Of a stretch of 64,000 nucleotides of DNA, positions 38,928 to 47,287 are shown in pieces; positions within the stretch are counted from its first letter, which is position 1, and each line of letters opens with the position of its first letter. The notes below the pieces were generated by a model. The model was not told where the DNA came from. It worked only from the letters and a program-made list of their open reading frames with translations, and did not search any database. Source of the DNA: Hylemonella sp. (GTDB taxonomy: Bacteria; Pseudomonadota; Gammaproteobacteria; Burkholderiales; Burkholderiaceae_C); assembly GCA_030680575.1 (NCBI GenBank), contig JAUXVI010000035.1:30630-94629 (forward strand), given 5' to 3'. Both the position numbers and the translations under genes were made by a program.

Positions 38928-38932
38928 CGTCC

Positions 38933-40390
38933 CTAATCCTTGTACGGCGCGAAATCTTCCGCAGCCGTTTCCGCCGACTGTTCCAGCTCGACCATGCGCA
39001 CCAGGTCCAGCAGGCTGAAACGCCCATCGTGGTGCCAGCCGGCTTCGGGCGCCGTCATGGCCCCCAGGGCGCAGATGCGGGTGGCGCCGGCCTGCCCCAG
39101 TGCCTCGGCCAAGGCGTACAACTCGTGCGGCGCTGCAGCCAGTCCCACCGTCTGCAGAATCTGGCGTTGCGCAGCGATTAGCGGCATGACGTCGTCAAGA
39201 CTGTCCACCGCCTGCACCTGCACCGTGCGGTTGAGGGCGCAGGGCTGCAGGGCGGCGGCCTCCTCCGCATAGGCGACGCACCAGGGCGCCGTGGCATCGC
39301 CAATGAGTTCCACGCCAGCTTGCGCAAAACCCTTGAGTTCCTGCCGCTCGCGCCAGCCGGCCACACTGGCCGCCTCTTCCAATGACAGCGTGCGACGTGC
39401 GAACTTGTGTTGCAGCGCGGCCAGCTCACCCGCCAGCGCCTGCGCAAACTCGCGCGGCGTGACGCGGCCGCCGCGCGCCACATAAAACACATGCGGCGAA
39501 TAACAGCCCTGCTGCTCGTAGCGCACCACGTCGAGTGCCGCCTGGCGCGCTGCCGCTTGGGCGTGTTGGGCATCGAGCACCGCGCTGGACACCAGGCCCA
39601 GGCTGAGCTTGTGGCCATGTGGCAGGAAGCGCGTGCCGATCGGCACCTGCTGGCGCAGCTGGCTCAACGTATCGTTGGCGCCGTAGGCCAGCACCACGTC
39701 GGCTTCGCCAAACAAGGTTTTCTCGCTCACCGTATCGCCGCCCTTGAACCAGAGCACGGCCAGGCAATCGGCCAGCTGCGGCTCGACCTCGGCCAGCAGG
39801 CGAGCGAAGAGCGCGGCGAACAGCGGCTCGGCGCTGGCCACCTTGCCGATACTCGGTGCCTTGACCAGCAGGCCGCAGACCAGGCTCCACAGCGGCAGGC
39901 CCGGCACGTTGCCCGCCCAGACGTGCACCAGCAGCTCGGGGCCGAGCGCGCGCGCCATGCCGCCTTTGGGACGCGGCTGGAATTCGTCGAGCAGCTTGGG
40001 GTTGGCGAAGTCTTCGACCACGAAGCGCTGCAGCTGCGGCGCGCGGAAGGTCTTCAGGTAGGCATTCAGGCCCAGGCGCACCATCTCGGCATCAAAGCCG
40101 CTCACCAAAGGCAGCAAGCGCTCGGCCTCGATACGGTAGGGATCGCTGGCATCCAGCAGGCGCGCGATGGCACGATCGATGGCGGCAATGATCTGCGACA
40201 CCGGCATGCGCTTGAGCTGCTGGCGGCCGGCCTCGCGCACATGCGCGGCCAGTGCCGTCAGCTGCGCTGGCGTCAGTTGCGGCACAGAAACTTCGACCTG
40301 ATCCGCGCCCGCACCGAAACGCAGCGTCTGCCACTGCACCTGCCCGGCCGGCAAGCCCGGCAGATATGCCGCAACGGTTTTCATCGTCAT
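38933..40390 (-). CDS. LuxC-like acyl reductase (TPP-riboswitch operon)
   Basis: A 485-residue aldehyde-dehydrogenase-fold protein of the LuxC acyl-CoA reductase family (PF05893). LuxC reduces an acyl group, carried first on its own Cys, to an aldehyde with NADPH. The likely nucleophile is Cys ~296 in YEQQGCYSPHVFY. Other family features are VHVWAGNVPGLPLWSLVCGL and LWFKGGDTVSEKTLFGEADVV. ATG 40390 overlaps the LuxE-like stop (ATGA); ATG 40384 is possible. No luciferase genes (luxAB) are present, so light production is unlikely. The substrate is unknown. Confidence 0.88.
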   Translation of the reverse strand: MTMKTVAAYLPGLPAGQVQWQTLRFGAGADQVEVSVPQLTPAQLTALAAHVREAGRQQLKRMPVSQIIAAIDRAIARLLDASDPYRIEAERLLPLVSGFDAEMVRLGLNAYLKTFRAPQLQRFVVEDFANPKLLDEFQPRPKGGMARALGPELLVHVWAGNVPGLPLWSLVCGLLVKAPSIGKVASAEPLFAALFARLLAEVEPQLADCLAVLWFKGGDTVSEKTLFGEADVVLAYGANDTLSQLRQQVPIGTRFLPHGHKLSLGLVSSAVLDAQHAQAAARQAALDVVRYEQQGCYSPHVFYVARGGRVTPREFAQALAGELAALQHKFARRTLSLEEAASVAGWRERQELKGFAQAGVELIGDATAPWCVAYAEEAAALQPCALNRTVQVQAVDSLDDVMPLIAAQRQILQTVGLAAAPHELYALAEALGQAGATRICALGAMTAPEAGWHHDGRFSLLDLVRMVELEQSAETAAEDFAPYKD

Positions 40391-41517
40391 GCCGCGGCCC
40401 CGGTCTGTGCCGCCCGCAGGAAGTCGTCCACCGCAATCGAGCAGCCCTTGGCCTGCGCGCCCTGGGCGCGACCCAGCAGCAGGAAGCCACCGTCCACGGC
40501 CACGCCAACATCCTCGGTCAGGATGGTGGTGCCCGAATTGAAATTGCCCAGATCGCAATGGACCAGGATGCCGCGCTCGCCAAAGGGGACTTCCTGCCCG
40601 CTCAGGGGATCGAGCAGGCGCGAGCGGATCCAGTGCGGGCCGGACTTGACTGCGGGCAGCACGGCATTACCGTCATCGTAGAACTGGGTGCTGAGCTCGG
40701 TCATGCCATACATGTTGATGCACTGGCTGCGCGGCAGACCGAAGGTGGCCGAGAGCTGGGCGTAGAACGCCTCCATGTCCATCTCGCGCGACTGGCCCTT
40801 GAAGCCGCCGGTGTCGAGCAGCCGGCTGCCGGCCGGCAACTGAAATGACAGGCCAGCCGCCTGCAGCGCATCCATCAGGTGCACGAAGCTGTAGCTGGCG
40901 CCGAGCAAGGCAAACGGCTCGCCGGTGCGCTGCAGCTGCGCCAGCGTTTCGCATAAGTCATCCAACTGCAGGCCGTCCTGCTCCATGAAGTAGCGGCTCT
41001 CGGGCGTGCCGAACTCGCGCAGGGCGAGCGCCAGGTAATGCGCCAGCGAGGAGTTGGGCATGAGCTGCTCATCCGGAAAGAGGATGCCCATGCGCAGCCT
41101 GTCCCGCCCGGCCATGAAACGCTGGCGGAAATTGAGCGTCATGGAATGGTCGTACACCGAAAGAGTCGGGTGATAGTGCCGGCCCTTGACGTCGCCACGC
41201 GTGGTGCCGCTGGTCATGAAGACGCGCTCGCAGGTCTGCGGCGGCACACAGCTCAGCGTGAGGTCCTTGAAGGCGTTGATCGGCACGGCCGGAATGTCGT
41301 GCCAGCGCTTCACGGTGCGCGGCGTGCGGCCGCGCTGCTGGCAAAAGCGCTGGAAGGGCGCGTTGTGCTGGAATTGGTGGGCAAACAGCCGCAGGGCCAG
41401 CGCGTTGAAGGCGTCGTCGGTCGCATCGGGCTGCGCGATGAAGGCCAGCAGGTTGGCCACCAGCGCGTTTTCCAGACCGCTGGCCTTGGCTTGTCTCGCT
41501 GCGGAGGTGTCGTTCAC
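40387..41517 (-). CDS. LuxE-like acyl-protein synthetase (TPP-riboswitch operon)
   Basis: A 376-residue adenylating enzyme of the LuxE acyl-protein synthetase family (PF04443). LuxE activates a carboxylic acid with ATP and passes the acyl group through its own C-terminal Cys to LuxC. Here FMTSGTTRGDVKGRHYHP is the nucleotide-binding motif, INMYGMTELSTQFYD the second adenylate motif, and Cys ~359 in QAKGCSIAVDD is suitably placed as acyl carrier. The start is GTG 41517 with an AGAAGG site; no suitable ATG lies near. First gene of the operon, directly behind the TPP riboswitch. Confidence 0.88.
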   Translation of the reverse strand: MNDTSAARQAKASGLENALVANLLAFIAQPDATDDAFNALALRLFAHQFQHNAPFQRFCQQRGRTPRTVKRWHDIPAVPINAFKDLTLSCVPPQTCERVFMTSGTTRGDVKGRHYHPTLSVYDHSMTLNFRQRFMAGRDRLRMGILFPDEQLMPNSSLAHYLALALREFGTPESRYFMEQDGLQLDDLCETLAQLQRTGEPFALLGASYSFVHLMDALQAAGLSFQLPAGSRLLDTGGFKGQSREMDMEAFYAQLSATFGLPRSQCINMYGMTELSTQFYDDGNAVLPAVKSGPHWIRSRLLDPLSGQEVPFGERGILVHCDLGNFNSGTTILTEDVGVAVDGGFLLLGRAQGAQAKGCSIAVDDFLRAAQTGAAA

Positions 41518-41592
41518 GTTCGCCCTTCTTCCGGTGATGTGCTTCGCACGGGTGCTCCGAAAGGGGTGACAGGGCTGAACGCAGGTCCTGAC

Positions 41593-41690
41593 AGCTCTTC
41601 TTACGTCGGCATGATCCGAGTCAAGTTCACGGGTTCGGTGTCACCATCTCAGCCACGCTGCCGTTGCCGGCAGGGTTGCACCCCGGAGCA
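41593..41690 (-). promoter_or_regulatory. TPP riboswitch (THI element)
   Basis: On the minus strand the element shows every core block of the THI box in order: GGGGTGC, a variable P3 arm (TGCCG GCAA CGGCA), GGCTGAGATGG, then ACCCGTGAACTTGACTCGGA and TCATGCCGACGTAAGAA. The closing stem P1 is GCTC/GAGC. It ends 76 bases before the GTG of the LuxE-like gene. When bound by thiamin pyrophosphate it should lower expression of the operon. No clear U-tract terminator lies in between, so control may be at translation initiation. Confidence 0.94.
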
Positions 41691-41856
41691 GTTGGAATTC
41701 TACGCGGAGTGAGGCGGGATACGTCCGTTGCCCTTGGGCCATCGGCTCCATTTCTTCTAATTTTCTTCCGATGGTGACAGAATGCCCAAGTGATTTAATT
41801 TGATAAAAAACCTATCGGCTCTGCACCTCGAATACCTCCGATTGAAGAAAAACAGA
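41691..41856. other. Divergent intergenic region between the riboswitch operon and the metallophosphoesterase gene
   Basis: Together with the riboswitch this makes a 339-bp gene-free stretch (41518-41856). It must hold the promoter of the minus-strand operon and that of the plus-strand gene. The stretch 41750-41810 is AT-rich, but I could not pick a convincing -35/-10 pair on either strand. Confidence 0.5.
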
Positions 41857-43965
41857 ATGAAATCCGACACCCCAAAGACACCTTCGACCAGGCCCACGAC
41901 TGGTGCAGTAACGCGCAGTACGGGGTTGGACCGACGCCAATTCGTCAAGTACTCTTTCGCTGTCGTGGCCGGGCTCTCCGGGACCACTTTCTCAACGGCC
42001 TATGGCGGCAGCAACCATCGGCTGCGCAGTTATCCGATCGATGGCACGAAGGTCAAGAAAACGACCGAGCAGATGCTGGCCTTCGACTTTGCCGCGCCGA
42101 CCATCGCCAAGCCCAAATCGAACAAGGGGCTGCACCCCACGGAGATGAGCCGGGTACAGGACTACGACAGGTACGGCTACGGAAAGTACCGACTTGCAAA
42201 CGGTCTTCCTGTTGTGCCACGCTATGACTTGCTGGCCAACACGGGAAGCTACGCTGCGCCTGCCAAGCGCAAGCGGCTGGCGAATTTTTTTGCCATGACC
42301 GACATCCACATCACGGACAAGGAGGCGCCCAACCAGCTGATCTATATCCAGCAAGCTGATTCGGCCCACGGAGGCGAGATGACCTCGATCTACTCGCCCG
42401 TCATGATGTACACCACCCAGCTGCTGGACGCCGCCATCCAGACCGCCAATGCGCTGCATGAGCGCAGCGCGTTCGACTTCGGTATCTCGTTGGGTGATGT
42501 ATGCGACAGCAGCCGCTATAACGAATTGCGTTGGTACATCGACGTGATCGACGGCAAGCCCATCAGGCCGAGTTCGGGCGCACATCTGGGCGCCGACACA
42601 GTTGACTTCCAGAAGCCTTTTCAGGCGGCCGGACTCAACAAATCCATCCCGTGGTACCAGGCGCTGGGCAATCATGATCACTTCTACATCGGCTCTGTGC
42701 CGGTAGATGCAAACCCTGCACTCAAGATCCGCGAGAGCTACGTCAGCGATCAGGTCTGGGCGGTTGGCGATGTGCTCATACCCAACGCGTCCACGTCCAC
42801 GCCCATGGCATTGCCGCCGGTGGTGTATGACTTGAACACCAGCTTGGCGGGGACCTCGAAAGCGACCCTGAATGACCCGGTCACCGGTATCGTGGGCAAT
42901 ACCTTCTACATGGGTGTGATCGACGGTGCCAGTCCCTATGGTGCCATCCGCTACACGGGCAAGGCGGAAGACTTCAAATCGCCCCCCAAGGTGGCGGCCG
43001 ACCCCGACCGGCGCGCCTTGCTGCGCAGCGAATGGATAGCGGAATTCTTCAACACCACGACCCTTCCCAAGGGCCATGGCTTTGACCTGGTGCCGGATGC
43101 CTTGCGCCGCAGTCAGAACGGGTTCGCCTGCTACAGCTTTGTTCCCAAGTCGGACATTCCGCTCAAGATCATCGTGCTGGACAACACCCAGCTGGAAACT
43201 GATGGCTCCCACGACATTCACGGGCACGGTTTCCTGGACGAGGTGCGCTGGAAGTGGTTGCAGGATGAGCTCGACGCCGGGCAGGCCGCCAATCAGCTGA
43301 TGGTGATTGCAGCGCACATACCGATTGCCGTGGCAGCCAGTGGCAGCCTGATGGAGTGGTGGAACCCCAAAGGACAGGCATCGCCATCCCAGAATGATCC
43401 TCATGCGGTCATGGACAACGCTGTCAAGTTGCCCGACCTGATCCGCAAACTGCAGGACACGCCCAACCTTCTGATGTGGATGTCTGGCCACCGGCACTTG
43501 AACACGGTCAAGGCGCTGCCCGCATACAGCGATGAAGCCCGTACCCAGCTCGTGCCTGAGAAGAGCTTCTGGCAGGTTGAGACCTCCTCCCTGCAGCATT
43601 TTCCACAGCAGTTTCGTACCTTCGAGATCTATCTGAACAGCGACTACACGGTGTCCATCGTGGCGGTCAATGTGGACCCGGCAGTGGCTGAAGGCACGCC
43701 AGCCGCGACATCGCGGAAGTACGCGATTGCGGAGCATCAGATTGCCCAGAACAACCTGCGGCAGAACGAGCCCAACCGTGTGCATTTCCCCGGAAGCCGC
43801 CTCAAGGTCGACAGCATGGACCCAACACGCCCGCAGGACGACGCCATCGACCCGAGCATCCACTACGGCGAAGTGGATGGCGTGCCGTACTGCGCCTCCT
43901 ACAACGCGGAACTGTTCAAGCAGCTGACCCCGACGATGATCGAGGTCATGAAAAAAATCGCCTGA
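41857..43965 (+). CDS. Tat-exported metallophosphoesterase (TIGR03768-like)
   Basis: A 702-residue two-metal phosphoesterase. The N-terminus has a twin-arginine signal, LDRRQFVKYSFAVVAGLSG, for export of the folded, metal-loaded protein. Metal-binding motifs run in order: MTDIHITD (DxH), DFGISLGDVCDSS (GD), QALGNHDHF (GNHD), VIAAHIPIA (AxH) and MSGHRHLN (GHxH). It resembles the TIGR03768 metallophosphoesterase family, of unknown substrate. ATG 41857 places the Tat motif about 30 residues in; a TTG at 41800 is less likely. A phosphate-type binding protein gene follows after 231 bases. Confidence 0.85.
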   Translation: MKSDTPKTPSTRPTTGAVTRSTGLDRRQFVKYSFAVVAGLSGTTFSTAYGGSNHRLRSYPIDGTKVKKTTEQMLAFDFAAPTIAKPKSNKGLHPTEMSRVQDYDRYGYGKYRLANGLPVVPRYDLLANTGSYAAPAKRKRLANFFAMTDIHITDKEAPNQLIYIQQADSAHGGEMTSIYSPVMMYTTQLLDAAIQTANALHERSAFDFGISLGDVCDSSRYNELRWYIDVIDGKPIRPSSGAHLGADTVDFQKPFQAAGLNKSIPWYQALGNHDHFYIGSVPVDANPALKIRESYVSDQVWAVGDVLIPNASTSTPMALPPVVYDLNTSLAGTSKATLNDPVTGIVGNTFYMGVIDGASPYGAIRYTGKAEDFKSPPKVAADPDRRALLRSEWIAEFFNTTTLPKGHGFDLVPDALRRSQNGFACYSFVPKSDIPLKIIVLDNTQLETDGSHDIHGHGFLDEVRWKWLQDELDAGQAANQLMVIAAHIPIAVAASGSLMEWWNPKGQASPSQNDPHAVMDNAVKLPDLIRKLQDTPNLLMWMSGHRHLNTVKALPAYSDEARTQLVPEKSFWQVETSSLQHFPQQFRTFEIYLNSDYTVSIVAVNVDPAVAEGTPAATSRKYAIAEHQIAQNNLRQNEPNRVHFPGSRLKVDSMDPTRPQDDAIDPSIHYGEVDGVPYCASYNAELFKQLTPTMIEVMKKIA

Positions 43966-44027
43966 CCGACTTGGTCCCGGTTGGCCAACTGCCGCCGCCC
44001 GATGGTTGAGCGCTTGACGCAGCAGTC

Positions 44028-44062
44028 GTCCCTGGCAACGCCTCTTCCGGTTGCCCAGGGAC
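44028..44062 (+). terminator. Hairpin behind the metallophosphoesterase gene
   Basis: GTCCCTGGCAAC pairs with GTTGCCCAGGGAC with one extra base. It lies in the 231-bp gap before the PstS-like gene. No U-run follows directly, so termination is uncertain. Confidence 0.4.
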
Positions 44063-44196
44063 GTGTCACAACGTTCACCGCCGTCCTGCAATATTGACCT
44101 GAATCAAATTTCATCCCGAGGAATTTGCCCTGCGCAAAATAAGCTGGGAAGATGAAAGCAGTTTCGGGACGTTGGTCCTGTTCTCGAAGGATATCA

Positions 44197-45021
44197 ATGC
44201 ATTTGAGACTCAAGAATGCTGCTCGGGTGTGGCTCACCTCGCTGGGTGCCTGCGTCGTCATGGCCGGTGCGGCCGCGGCGACGGAAATCAAGATCGGTGG
44301 CACCGGCAATGCGCTGGGCACCATGCAGTTGCTGGGTGACGCCTACAGCCGGAAATACCCGGACGTGAAAGTCACTGTCTTGCGCAGCCTCGGCAGCAGC
44401 GGCGCGCTGCTGGCCGTGCCCCAGCGGGTCATCGACATCGGTCTGAGTTCCCGCACGCTCACCGAGGAAGAGCGCAGCAAAGGCCTCGTCGCCACCGAGT
44501 ACGCGCGCACACCCACCGTGCTGGCGGTGGCGCCCAAGACCAAGGTCACCGGTCTCACCCGTGCGCAACTGGCCGACCTCTACACCGGCAAACTGACCCA
44601 ATGGCCGGACGGCGTCACGATTCGCCCGGTCCTGCGACAACCGGGTGACGACAACACGCGCCAGCTCAGAGCCCTGTCACCGGCCATTGAGCAGGCACTT
44701 GTCGTGGCCGAAAAACGTCCGGGCCTGCCCTACGCCATGACGGACCAGGAGGCGGCCGACAAGATCGAAAGCGTGCCCGGCGCCATTGGCGTCTCCACCC
44801 TGGCGCTGATCCTGTCGGAACGCCGTCAAATGCGCAGCCTGGCCCTGGATGGCGTGGAGCCGACGGCACAAAACGGCGCCAGCGGCCGCTACCCCATGAT
44901 CAAGCATTTCTTTTTCGTCACGCAGTCGGCGCCGTCGCCGGCGGTCCAGCAGTTCATCTCCTTTGTCCGATCGCCCGCCGGCCGCGACATCCTGACGCAA
45001 ACAGGCCACTGGCTGCCCTGA
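44197..45021 (+). CDS. PstS-like periplasmic substrate-binding protein
   Basis: A 274-residue phosphate-type binding protein (PBP-like class). A signal peptide ending GAAAAT is followed by EIKIGGTGNALGTMQLLGDAY. Family pieces include VIDIGLSSRTLTEEER, which gives the typical segment after the anion site, and LADLYTGKLTQWPDG. The ligand could be phosphate or a related oxyanion. ATG 44197 follows a GAAGGA site. No transporter genes are adjacent; instead a membrane GGDEF-EAL protein starts 11 bases downstream, so this protein may act as its periplasmic ligand sensor. Confidence 0.85.
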   Translation: MHLRLKNAARVWLTSLGACVVMAGAAAATEIKIGGTGNALGTMQLLGDAYSRKYPDVKVTVLRSLGSSGALLAVPQRVIDIGLSSRTLTEEERSKGLVATEYARTPTVLAVAPKTKVTGLTRAQLADLYTGKLTQWPDGVTIRPVLRQPGDDNTRQLRALSPAIEQALVVAEKRPGLPYAMTDQEAADKIESVPGAIGVSTLALILSERRQMRSLALDGVEPTAQNGASGRYPMIKHFFFVTQSAPSPAVQQFISFVRSPAGRDILTQTGHWLP

Positions 45022-45032
45022 GCAGCGCCGGC

Positions 45033-47264
45033 ATGCAGGCCCGTTCCGATCGCATCGCGCGCGTCATCACCCGTCTGGCGGTGGGTGTCGCGGTGCTGGC
45101 GGTCATCAGCGCGCCTCTGGGCTACAGCCTTACCGTGCTCAGGGACGTCAACCGCGAGCTCGAATTCAAGGCCCGGGTCAAGGCCACCGCCTTGAGCGGC
45201 CTGATTGCCGAAAACCCCGATGCCTGGATGTTCGCGAAGAACCGGCTGGAAGGTCTGATGGCACGGGAGCCGGTGCCGCTGGCTGGCGAGCAGGTTCAAG
45301 TTTTCGACCACCGCGGCCAATTGATCCATCACAGCGGCGCAGCACCGGCCGCGCCCACCCTGACCCGAAGTTACCCGCTGTATGACGCCGGGCGCGTGGT
45401 GGGCCGGCTTGATGTGCGCGCCTCGCTGCGCGGCCTGGTCCACGGCGCCGTCTACGCCACGGTGTACGGCATGCTGCTCGGCGCACTGGTGTTCCTCATC
45501 GTGCGCACCCTGCCCCTGCGGGCCTTGCGGCATATCCTGAAGGAACTGTACGACGAGAAGGAGCGGACCGACACCACGCTGCAGGCCATCAGTGACGCCG
45601 TGATCCGGACCGATGCGCAAGGCCGCATCCGCTACCTGAACCTGGCCGCCCAGGCCATGCTCGGCATCACGCTGGTGCAGGTTGATGGTCAGGCGATCGC
45701 AGCGGTGGTGCGCCTGCGGGACGACAAGACCCATGCCCCGCTGGACGACCCGTTGGCACAGGCGATGGCGAAGGAGACCGTCATGGCCGGTCTGGGCCAC
45801 AGTGAGCTGTGCCGGCCGGACCAGTCCGTCGTCGCGGTTGAGGAGTATGCGGCGCCGATTTTTGATGAGACCGGTGTGATCACCGGTGGCGTGCTGGTGC
45901 TACGCGACGTCAGCCTGACCCGCGCCTTCGCCGAACAGCGCGCCTGGGAGGCCACCCACGACGCCTTGACCGGGCTCTTCAACCGGCGTGAGTTTGAAAG
46001 CCGCGTCAAGGCCGCCTTGCTAGGCGTGCAGGCGTCCGGTGAGGAGCACGTCATCTGCTTCCTGGATCTGGACGCCTTCAAGGTGATCAACGACACCGGC
46101 GGCCACACGGCGGGCGACCAGTTCCTGATCCAGCTCGCCCACCTGCTACGCTCATGCGTGCGCGACTCGGACACACTGGCCCGGCTGGGCGGCGACGAAT
46201 TTGGCGTGTTGCTGCATGGCTGCGAGATCGAGCACGCCAAGCGGATTGCCGCCGACTTGCTGGCAGCCATCAAGGATTTCCGCATGACCTGGGAATCCAA
46301 GGTATTTTCGGTCGGCGTCAGCATCGGCCTGACCGTGATCAGCCCCGAGCACCTGAGTGCCGAGGAAGTGATCGGCGAGGCGGACAGCGCCTGCTACTGG
46401 GCCAAGGACCAGGGGCGCAACCGGATTCGTGTTTTTCTGCACACCGACAAGCAACTGGCCCAACGACGGGTTCAGTCGGATTGGGTGGCCCGCATCCGCG
46501 AGGCCTTCGACCTGAACCGTTTCGTGCTGTACCAGCAGACCTACCTGAACCTGAGCCCGGCGGCCGGTGAGAACGCGCATCTGGAGGTGCTGCTCCGAAT
46601 GGAAGACGGCAGCGGCGGCTTCATCGAACCCGAGGGTTTCCTGAATGCGGCCGAACGCTACAACCTGATGCCCGAGATCGACCGCTGGGTCATCCGCCAG
46701 GTGTTCAGCCACTACCACGCGCTGGTCGCCGAGCGAGGGGGTGGGCCCCTGACCTGCTGCATCAACCTGTCGGGGGCCTCGATCAACACCGAGGGGTTTT
46801 TCGATTTCATCCGGCAACAGATTGAACGCTACCAGCCGGGTGCCGGCGCCATCTGCTTCGAGCTGACGGAAAGCGTCGCCATCAACAACCTGCAGGCCAC
46901 GGAACAGTTCATCCGGCAATGCAAGTCGATCGGCATTGAATTTGCACTCGACGATTTCGGCATCGGCAACAGTTCGCTGGGTTATCTGAAAAATCTGTCG
47001 GTCGATTACCTGAAGATCGACGGCGGCTTCATCCGCAACATCGAGCGCGACAAGATTGATCTGGCCCTGGCCGAAACCGTCAACCGCATCGGTCATATCC
47101 TGGGCAAGAAGACCGTCGCCGAGCATGTGGAAAACGACGCCATCATCCATATCCTGCGGGCCATGGGCATTGACTATGCCCAGGGCAATGGCGTCTGCCG
47201 GCCCACGCCACTGCTCAGCCAGGACCGCCAAGTCGCCGGAATCAATCCACAACACCCGGTGTGA
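45033..47264 (+). CDS. Membrane PAS-GGDEF-EAL cyclic-di-GMP protein
   Basis: A 743-residue signalling protein. A membrane helix near 12-32, a ~110-residue periplasmic segment and a second helix near 145-168 frame an external sensor region. Then come a PAS domain (~185-310), a GGDEF domain (intact GGDEF near residue 386) and an EAL domain (~490-735). The EAL signature is changed to EVL (EVLLRM), but NLS, ELTES, DDFGIGNSSL, KIDGGF and AEHVE are kept. It may make or break cyclic-di-GMP, or only sense it. It lies 11 bases behind the PstS-like gene. Confidence 0.93.
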   Translation: MQARSDRIARVITRLAVGVAVLAVISAPLGYSLTVLRDVNRELEFKARVKATALSGLIAENPDAWMFAKNRLEGLMAREPVPLAGEQVQVFDHRGQLIHHSGAAPAAPTLTRSYPLYDAGRVVGRLDVRASLRGLVHGAVYATVYGMLLGALVFLIVRTLPLRALRHILKELYDEKERTDTTLQAISDAVIRTDAQGRIRYLNLAAQAMLGITLVQVDGQAIAAVVRLRDDKTHAPLDDPLAQAMAKETVMAGLGHSELCRPDQSVVAVEEYAAPIFDETGVITGGVLVLRDVSLTRAFAEQRAWEATHDALTGLFNRREFESRVKAALLGVQASGEEHVICFLDLDAFKVINDTGGHTAGDQFLIQLAHLLRSCVRDSDTLARLGGDEFGVLLHGCEIEHAKRIAADLLAAIKDFRMTWESKVFSVGVSIGLTVISPEHLSAEEVIGEADSACYWAKDQGRNRIRVFLHTDKQLAQRRVQSDWVARIREAFDLNRFVLYQQTYLNLSPAAGENAHLEVLLRMEDGSGGFIEPEGFLNAAERYNLMPEIDRWVIRQVFSHYHALVAERGGGPLTCCINLSGASINTEGFFDFIRQQIERYQPGAGAICFELTESVAINNLQATEQFIRQCKSIGIEFALDDFGIGNSSLGYLKNLSVDYLKIDGGFIRNIERDKIDLALAETVNRIGHILGKKTVAEHVENDAIIHILRAMGIDYAQGNGVCRPTPLLSQDRQVAGINPQHPV

Positions 47265-47287
47265 CGTTTGCGCTGCGTCGCACAAGG

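Noticed and set aside
38933..41517. Bioluminescence operon
   Set aside because: LuxC and LuxE homologues are present, but luciferase subunits (luxAB) and luxD are missing and the control element is a TPP riboswitch.
41992..44091. 699-codon open frame on the minus strand opposite the metallophosphoesterase
   Set aside because: The plus-strand protein has all catalytic motifs and a Tat signal; the minus frame has none.
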